A stretch of 19,389 nucleotides of DNA from positions 1-19,389 of the forward strand of contig JAWXVD010000062.1 in assembly GCA_044425705.1 (NCBI GenBank), given 5' to 3'. The notes under the pieces are model-generated. The model was given only the letters and a program-made list of their open reading frames with translations, made no database searches and was not told the origin of the DNA. Origin of the DNA: JAWXVD01 sp044425705. GTDB taxonomy: Bacteria > Bacillota > Clostridia > Lachnospirales > Lachnospiraceae. Both the position numbers and the translations under genes were made by a program. Below, piece by piece: positions 14,192-19,389 of the stretch. Every line of letters begins with the position of its first letter. The stretch's first letter is position 1.

Positions 14192-15556
14192 ATGTGGAGA
14201 AAGAAATTAATTAGTACACTATTAGCCCTTTCATTAGTGGCAACAGCTCTTGCTGGATGTGGAGGCACAGAAGAGGCAACAGAAGATATTTCTTCAACAA
14301 GTAGTGAATCAAGTAGTGAGGTGGCAAGTACTGAATCAAGTAGTGATGAAAAAATAACATTACGCTTGATGACAATTAGTACAGATGGAAATCAAACTAC
14401 AATTTTAAATGATTATATTCTTAAGAACATTGAAGAAGCATTTCCAAATGTAGAGTTAGAATATGAACCAGGCGGTGGTGGAGATGATAACGCCAACAAA
14501 TTAAAAACATACAATGCTTCGGGTGACTTACCAGATGTTTGGTATAGTACAGCTGATAGTGCAGGTGCAATCTTAAGTGCTGGAAATATGCAAGATTTAA
14601 CACAATACATTACAGATGATGGATTTATTGATAAATATGCAGTACCTGAAGCATTGCAGTATAATGATGGAAGTATTTATACGATTACATCAGGTGCAGA
14701 TACGTATTTTACACCTAGAATTTTTTATAATAAAGAAATGTTTGAAGAATATGGACTAGAAGAACCAACAACATATGATGAGCTGTTAGAGATTTGTGTT
14801 ACTTTAAAGGAAAATGGTGAAGTTCCAATGTCTATAGCAGGTCAAGGAGGATGGGCACCACAATTGTTTTTAATGCAAACTATGATTCAAATGGAAGATC
14901 CACAAGTTGCAATCGATATTTTAAGCAACACTGGTGATTTTGATAATCAAGTAGTAGTTAATGCGGCAAATAGAATTAGTGAAATGGCACAAATTGGAGC
15001 ATTTCCAGATGGTGTAACAAATCTTTCTTACACAAATTCCCGTGAGATGTTTACAACAGGACGAGCTGCTATGTTTGGTGGATTTTCTTGGGAAGTATCA
15101 GGATTTGCGGAACTAGAAGACTTTACGGTTGACATGTGTATGTGGCCATCAGCATCTGAAGGTGTTGTAGTGGAAGATACAACACAATATTGGGGTTCTC
15201 CATTAAACGGATATGCGGTCAATCCAAATAGTGAAAATTTAGAAATGGCAGTAAAATTAGCAGAATTTTGTGTAGAACAAGAAGCGGAATTTTATGCAAC
15301 ACAAGGCAATGTATTGAATATTGAAACAGAAGGTGCATCAGATAGTTCGGAAATGTCATCACTGATGGAGAAAAATATTGAATTATATAATGGAGCCGAA
15401 CAAAAAATAGCTTCTATTATGTTAAATTGTATGGATACAAAGGTTGCAACAGAATTTGCAACATATGGTTCGAACTTATTAACAGGTGAATATTCTGGAG
15501 AAGATTTTGCAAAAGAATTTAATGCAGTTTGGGAAGAAAATACTTATTTTGATTAA
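14192..15556 (+). CDS. CUT1 ABC transporter sugar-binding lipoprotein (sulfatase operon)
   Basis: Second family 1 solute-binding protein, 454 residues. Its signal ends in the lipobox LAGC with Cys23, followed by a long Ser/Glu-rich linker to about residue 52 that tethers the binding domain to the membrane. The mature domain begins ITLRLMTISTDGNQ; it includes DLPDVWYSTADS, RIFYNKEMFEEYGLEEPTTY and FTTGRAAMFGGFSWEVSG, typical of proteins binding oligosaccharides. aggagg lies 7-8 nt before the ATG. It is not closely similar to the binding protein at 6669, and its codons are much more AT-rich. The linked sulfatase suggests a sulfated sugar as cargo; this is inference from context. Confidence 0.92.
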   Translation: MWRKKLISTLLALSLVATALAGCGGTEEATEDISSTSSESSSEVASTESSSDEKITLRLMTISTDGNQTTILNDYILKNIEEAFPNVELEYEPGGGGDDNANKLKTYNASGDLPDVWYSTADSAGAILSAGNMQDLTQYITDDGFIDKYAVPEALQYNDGSIYTITSGADTYFTPRIFYNKEMFEEYGLEEPTTYDELLEICVTLKENGEVPMSIAGQGGWAPQLFLMQTMIQMEDPQVAIDILSNTGDFDNQVVVNAANRISEMAQIGAFPDGVTNLSYTNSREMFTTGRAAMFGGFSWEVSGFAELEDFTVDMCMWPSASEGVVVEDTTQYWGSPLNGYAVNPNSENLEMAVKLAEFCVEQEAEFYATQGNVLNIETEGASDSSEMSSLMEKNIELYNGAEQKIASIMLNCMDTKVATEFATYGSNLLTGEYSGEDFAKEFNAVWEENTYFD

Positions 15557-15564
15557 AGCCTAAT

Positions 15565-15595
15565 AAAAGGAGTTCTTGAAAACAGAACTCCTTTT
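15565..15595 (+). terminator. Terminator-like hairpin between binding-protein and permease genes
   Basis: A 12-bp perfect stem, aaaaggagttct (15565-15576) with agaactcctttt (15584-15595), has a 7-nt loop, 8 bp after the lipoprotein stop. It probably ends part of the transcripts, as at 7949-7984 in the other transport operon. An ATG at 15599 lies in its tail and is therefore unlikely to be the permease start. Confidence 0.75.
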
Positions 15596-15625
15596 AAAAT
15601 GAAAAAATGGAAAGGGGAAAGGTAT

Positions 15626-16510
15626 ATGAATTCATGTTATAAGAGTAAGGTGGCTGTTTATGTATTTGCCATGCCGGCGTTAATTGTATTTTCTGTGTTT
15701 GTGGTCTATCCATTATTACCAGAATTAATAATTAGTTTTCAAAATCATGATGGATTTCAGAGTTACGGATTTGTAGGGGTGAAAAATTATATAAATGTTT
15801 TACAATCTAGCTCATTTCAAAAAGCAACAATCAACACCATCACTATTGTGTTGCTAAGCATTTTTGTGGCATTACCTATATCTTTGTTTTTAGCACTAGT
15901 AATAGATAAACAAACAGCCAATATTAGGAATTTTTTTAAGTTTACAGCTGTATTTCCAGCTATATTATCCGTTACAGTAATTTCTCAAATGTGGGTAGCC
16001 ATTTATGAGGCAGAATGGGGATTGATTAATACTGCTCTTAGAACGATTGGATTAGAAATGTTGACAAGGTCGTGGTTAGCAGAAAAAAGTACAGTAATCT
16101 ATTGCATTGCATTTACATTTTTATGGCAATATATTGGATTAAATTGTTTGTTATTTTTTGCAGGTATTAAATCTATTCCAACGCAGTATTATGAAGCAGC
16201 AGAAATAGATGGAGCAAATTTTTGGAAGGCAAGCTTGTATATTACCATTCCACTGCTAAAAGATATCACAAAATACGTATTTACCATCTCTACACTAGGA
16301 TCAATGGGTATGTTTGCTTACGTAAAAGTTATGACTGCTGGAGGTCCGGGAGACATGTCGAGAACTGCAATGTATCAAATGTACTATTTAGCTTTTGGTA
16401 CATCAGAATTTGGAAAAGGAAGTGCAATTGCCATTTTATTCATTATTGAATGTTTAATTGTCACTTTTGTTATAGGAAAGATTTTTAATAAAGAGCGTAT
16501 TGTTTATTAA
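15626..16510 (+). CDS. CUT1 ABC transporter permease (MalF/UgpA type, sulfatase operon)
   Basis: Membrane subunit of the second importer, 294 residues with the start chosen at ATG 15626. That ATG follows an aggggaaagg ribosome-binding region, and the protein then begins with a short basic segment before the first membrane helix (VYVFAMPALIVFSVFVVYPL). The upstream ATG at 15599 would add nine residues but overlaps the terminator hairpin. The EAA loop is at ~190-211 (EAAEIDGANFWKASLYITIP), with a conserved DGA. KVMTAGGPGDMSRT near the end is typical. The partner permease follows after 30 bp, and no ATPase gene is present. Confidence 0.9.
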   Translation: MNSCYKSKVAVYVFAMPALIVFSVFVVYPLLPELIISFQNHDGFQSYGFVGVKNYINVLQSSSFQKATINTITIVLLSIFVALPISLFLALVIDKQTANIRNFFKFTAVFPAILSVTVISQMWVAIYEAEWGLINTALRTIGLEMLTRSWLAEKSTVIYCIAFTFLWQYIGLNCLLFFAGIKSIPTQYYEAAEIDGANFWKASLYITIPLLKDITKYVFTISTLGSMGMFAYVKVMTAGGPGDMSRTAMYQMYYLAFGTSEFGKGSAIAILFIIECLIVTFVIGKIFNKERIVY

Positions 16511-16540
16511 ATAAAACTGAATATGCTGAGAGGAGTAAAA

Positions 16541-17368
16541 ATGGTATATAAAATAAAAAAATTAGTGCCAAAAGTTATTTTAGTGGTATTAGGGCTTAGC
16601 TTTATTTATCCATTGTACTGGATGACCATTATGTCATTTAAGAATGCTAGTGAAGTGTATGTGAATCCATTTGGATTGCCAGAAATATGGGATCTGACAA
16701 ATTATGCAGAAGCATTGGCAAGTCATCCTTTTTTTAAATATATGTTAAATAGTGCCACTTATACAGTAGTTACAGCATTTGTGACAGTGTTGATTGGTAG
16801 TATGCTTGCATATGCGGTAAGTAGGATGAACTGGCGATTTGGAAACATGGTACTGACATATATTACCACAGGTTTGATTATACCAGCACAAGTAATTATG
16901 ATACCATTGTATAAAATGGTAAGTGCGATGGGAATTAGAGATATGAAATTGGCTTTAATTTTACCGTATATTGCATTTGAATTGGCATCTTGCGTATTGA
17001 TGGTAAATGCATTTTTTAGAGGGTTACCAAATGAATTAGAAGAGGCGGCTTGTTTGGACGGATGTAATATTTATCAGTGCTTTTTTAAAGTTATTTTTCC
17101 TGTTGTGAAGCCTGCACTTGTAACACAAATTGTTTTAATAAGTATACACACATGGAATGAGTTTTCATTGGCATTGGTTATTGGAGCTAAGGAAAACATG
17201 CGTCCATTAACAGTCGGTTTGTTGGACTTTTTTGTAAGCATAGGTGTAGCAGATTGGGGAGTAATTGGTGCAGCTATGATTATGACTAGTGTACCAATTA
17301 TGATTGTATATTGTATTGGAAATAATCAAATAGAAAATGCATTAACTGCTGGAGCAGTATTAAAATAA
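16541..17368 (+). CDS. CUT1 ABC transporter permease (MalG/UgpE type, sulfatase operon)
   Basis: Second membrane subunit of this importer. ATG 16541 is taken as the start because gagaggag lies 5 nt upstream, giving 275 residues, the usual length; an ATG at 16523 would place the ribosome-binding site inside the gene. The first helix ends in FIYPLYWMTIMSFKNASEVY, as in MalG. The EAA loop is at ~168-188 (EAACLDGCNIYQCFFKVIFP), here with DGC in place of the common DGA. HTWNEFSLAL and the C-terminal ALTAGAVLK are also characteristic. The sulfatase gene starts 80 bp later with no terminator between them, so the two are probably co-transcribed. Confidence 0.91.
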   Translation: MVYKIKKLVPKVILVVLGLSFIYPLYWMTIMSFKNASEVYVNPFGLPEIWDLTNYAEALASHPFFKYMLNSATYTVVTAFVTVLIGSMLAYAVSRMNWRFGNMVLTYITTGLIIPAQVIMIPLYKMVSAMGIRDMKLALILPYIAFELASCVLMVNAFFRGLPNELEEAACLDGCNIYQCFFKVIFPVVKPALVTQIVLISIHTWNEFSLALVIGAKENMRPLTVGLLDFFVSIGVADWGVIGAAMIMTSVPIMIVYCIGNNQIENALTAGAVLK

Positions 17369-17448
17369 TAATACTGTTTTAAAAGAATATGTGACCAAAA
17401 AGAATATAAGGTATGTAACTTATAATGACATTTTAATATGGAGAATGA

Positions 17449-19044
17449 ATGAATACTACAAAAAGACCAAATATTTTAATTATTACTTCGGATCAACAAA
17501 GAAAAGATTCTATGGGATGTTACAACGATAAATTACAAACACCAGGTTTAGATTCTTTGGCAAAGGATGGGGTGGTTTTTGACCGTTCTTATATTTGTCA
17601 TCCAACTTGTACGCCATCAAGAGTCAGTATTTTAACAGGGCAACTAGGTTCTAAACATGGAGCATATACTATTGGTACAGCCTTAAAAGAAGATGTTCCT
17701 ATGTTTTCAAAAACCTTACATGATGAAGGCTATGAAACATATTTCATTGGAAAACCACATTTCCAACAATTATCTACTCTAGGGAGCATGGAGTATAGTG
17801 GAATTGGCAAAGATGAGGAGTTTTTTAGGAATTTTGAAGGTGGTTACTATGGATTTGACCACACGAAAATGTACAATGGTCATACAAAGTATTTAGCCAC
17901 AGCAAGCATGCATTATTACGTATGGTTACGGGACAAAGGGTTGTCACCAGAGGATATTGAAGGGGTATTTAATTATGTGCCAAGTGATGAATTTAGGGAA
18001 CATGGAGCGTGGCATATTGATAGAGAATTACATCCAAGTGTCTTTACATCAGAGGAAACCATTGCTTTTTTAGCGAATCATGAACAAGAAAAACCATTTG
18101 CTATGTGGGTCAGTTTTTCGGATCCCCACGATCCACATGTGGCACCAGAACCTTATGCTAGCATGTATGATCCTGAAAAAGTGAATTATTTAGGATATGT
18201 AGAAGGAGAACATGATAATAGACCAGATTGCTATAATCAATTATATCATGAGGGATTAGAAGCATTGCCATTTCACGATGGAATTGGAGTGCCTTCTGCG
18301 CCAACAGGAAAAACATTTGGGGATGATGCCTACTTTAAAGAAATTACTGCCATTCATCATGGTATGGTGAAGTTGATGGATGAAGAAATTGAAAAAATCA
18401 TTGCTAAACTAAAAGAATTAGACATGTATGACAATACTTTGATTATTTATTCTACCGATCATGGTGATTATTTGGGAAATCATGGATATGTATACAAAGG
18501 ATTCCCAGCCTTTGAAGAAGTATATAATACACCATTCCTAGTAAAGAATATTAATCAAGAAAATGCAGGCAAGAGAAGTGATGCATTAGTTTCTCATCTT
18601 GATATTGCAACAACAGTGCTAGATGCAGCTGGAGTAGATATTGCCAATACAGAAGGTTGGGATACACAAGACGGTATCTCTATGATGGACGTATTCACAG
18701 GAAAAAAAGATAAAATACATGACTATGTATTGATTGAAAATCGTCCAGTACAAAAGGGATTCTATCAAAAAATGATTGTTACAGATGAGTATAAATTAGT
18801 GATGTATATGGATAGCACACAAGGTGAACTTTACAATTTGAAAGAAGATAAAGATCAATATGATAACTTATGGAATCATGTAGATTTTAAAGAGTTAAAA
18901 TTAGAGTTATTGAAAAAGATTTATCATAAATATGAAACAACAAAAGCAGATTGTAACAAACTTACCACAGAAGAAATATTAGAGTTGATGTGGCAACAGA
19001 TGAAAGCAGAAGAACCAGTGAGTGTACGTACTAGTTATTCGTAA
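17449..19044 (+). CDS. Family S1 sulfatase, Cys type, cytoplasmic
   Basis: Sulfatases of this family hydrolyse sulfate esters, here probably on a glycan fragment. The 531 residues start with the metal-binding NILIITSDQQ (Asp16). The signature HPTCTPSRVSILTGQ places Cys54 in C-T-P-S-R; in anaerobes this Cys is converted to formylglycine by a radical-SAM maturase (anSME), which must be encoded elsewhere. Other active-site motifs are GKPHF (Lys102, His104), SFSDPHDPH (His227, His230) and YSTDHGDYLGNHG (Asp337, His338). There is no signal peptide, unlike many glycan sulfatases, so it should act on sugars imported by the preceding three gene products. A ggaga stands close to the ATG. The exact substrate cannot be read from the sequence. 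Confidence 0.93.
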   Translation: MNTTKRPNILIITSDQQRKDSMGCYNDKLQTPGLDSLAKDGVVFDRSYICHPTCTPSRVSILTGQLGSKHGAYTIGTALKEDVPMFSKTLHDEGYETYFIGKPHFQQLSTLGSMEYSGIGKDEEFFRNFEGGYYGFDHTKMYNGHTKYLATASMHYYVWLRDKGLSPEDIEGVFNYVPSDEFREHGAWHIDRELHPSVFTSEETIAFLANHEQEKPFAMWVSFSDPHDPHVAPEPYASMYDPEKVNYLGYVEGEHDNRPDCYNQLYHEGLEALPFHDGIGVPSAPTGKTFGDDAYFKEITAIHHGMVKLMDEEIEKIIAKLKELDMYDNTLIIYSTDHGDYLGNHGYVYKGFPAFEEVYNTPFLVKNINQENAGKRSDALVSHLDIATTVLDAAGVDIANTEGWDTQDGISMMDVFTGKKDKIHDYVLIENRPVQKGFYQKMIVTDEYKLVMYMDSTQGELYNLKEDKDQYDNLWNHVDFKELKLELLKKIYHKYETTKADCNKLTTEEILELMWQQMKAEEPVSVRTSYS

Positions 19045-19217
19045 TGCTGCGTGCGATATAAATAAGATTTATCAGAGCATGTAACGTTGTAAGTGAGAGA
19101 TTATTCAAGTTAAAATAATCAGAGTAAATAAATATAAGACTTGTATTTCACATCATTAATGTATAAGATTACATAAAGTAAAAAATTTCTATAGTATAGA
19201 AAAGGATTTGATTAAGT

Positions 19218-19389
19218 ATGTTGCATAACGTAAAGTTATATAAGCTTCAAAAACTGACATTACAAAACAAAATATTTATATTAAATACAGGCATTATATT
19301 TTTAGCCATGTGTAGTTTGCTTATTTTAGTCACAAATATTTTTTCTGAATATATTTTAGAAACTGAGCAAGATAATATTTCAAAACAAA
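19218..19389 (+). CDS. N-terminus of a membrane protein, possibly a YesM-type sensor kinase (cut by window edge)
   Basis: From ATG 19218 the frame is open to the edge (57 codons). It begins MLHNVKLYKLQKLTLQNKIF, then has one hydrophobic segment (about residues 19-41, IFILNTGIIFLAMCSLLILV) and a polar stretch. A short basic N-terminus, a first membrane helix and an expected extracellular domain are how YesM-like histidine kinases start, and such kinases often sit beside CUT1 sugar transporters. aaagga (19201-19206) lies 11 nt upstream. The kinase part is out of view, so the family is a guess from layout. The 173 bp before it hold only a weak gattatt/aataatc inverted repeat (19099-19120). Confidence 0.45.
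   Translation, partial: MLHNVKLYKLQKLTLQNKIFILNTGIIFLAMCSLLILVTNIFSEYILETEQDNISKQ

Noticed and set aside
14413..14610. Minus-strand frames inside the second binding-protein gene
   Set aside because: Shadows of the lipoprotein gene, with overlapping alternatives and no starts or domains.
15599..15625. Permease start at ATG 15599
   Set aside because: It lies in the tail of a terminator-like hairpin; ATG 15626 has a clear ribosome-binding site.
17421..17426. TATAAT as a separate sulfatase promoter
   Set aside because: No -35 box at a suitable distance; read-through from the permease gene is more likely.

Overview
The window looks like an AT-rich Clostridia chromosome, most likely a gut Lachnospiraceae member. 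The grounds are the low G+C, the Rpn/PD-(D/E)XK transposase remnants of a kind common in that family, CUT1 sugar ABC transporters without their own ATPase, and a carbohydrate-focused gene set. This is inference from gene style; no rRNA or marker gene is present.

Layout. (1) 1-404 is the 3' end of trpA. (2) 437-598 is a multi-hairpin palindromic intergenic element. (3) 638-1383 is a hicAB toxin-antitoxin pair behind a perfect inverted repeat that overlaps its promoter, ending in a bidirectional terminator. (4) 1533-3728 (minus) is a cytoplasmic GH36 alpha-galactosidase. (5) 3996-5429 is a decayed patch: a scrap of an ATPase gene, a broken Rpn-type transposase, and the 3' third of a second ATPase gene. 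(6) 5445-11641 is a more GC-rich sugar-use block: a divergent AraC regulator (minus), then a binding lipoprotein, two permeases and a GH127/DUF1680 beta-L-arabinofuranosidase-like enzyme (plus). (7) 11698-13997 is a second patch: an ATPase 5' scrap, a second Rpn remnant, an intact ATPase-DUF234 gene, and a third Rpn remnant. (8) 14192-19044 is a second sugar cluster: binding lipoprotein, two permeases and a cytoplasmic-looking Cys-type sulfatase. (9) From 19218 to the edge a membrane protein begins, perhaps a YesM-type sensor kinase.

Working together. Both transport operons supply a binding protein and two permeases but no ATPase, so they probably share a MsmK-like ATPase encoded elsewhere. 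Their enzymes (GH127 and sulfatase) and the alpha-galactosidase lack signal peptides, suggesting uptake of plant, mucin or other glycan fragments followed by intracellular trimming. The araC-GH127 operon is locally regulated; the sulfatase operon may be controlled by the sensor protein that begins at the right edge.

The most notable structure is the architecture around the GH127 block. ATPase and Rpn pieces alternate (ATPase scrap, Rpn, ATPase C-terminus, sugar block, ATPase N-terminal scrap, Rpn, intact ATPase, Rpn). The block lies between two 928-bp direct repeats at a constant offset of 7,353 bp with about six differences. An 11-bp word marks both edges of the block and recurs near the third Rpn remnant in a form resembling an unoccupied junction. 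This suggests a sugar-use cassette acquired in, or mobilised through, a tandem array of decayed mobile-type genes.
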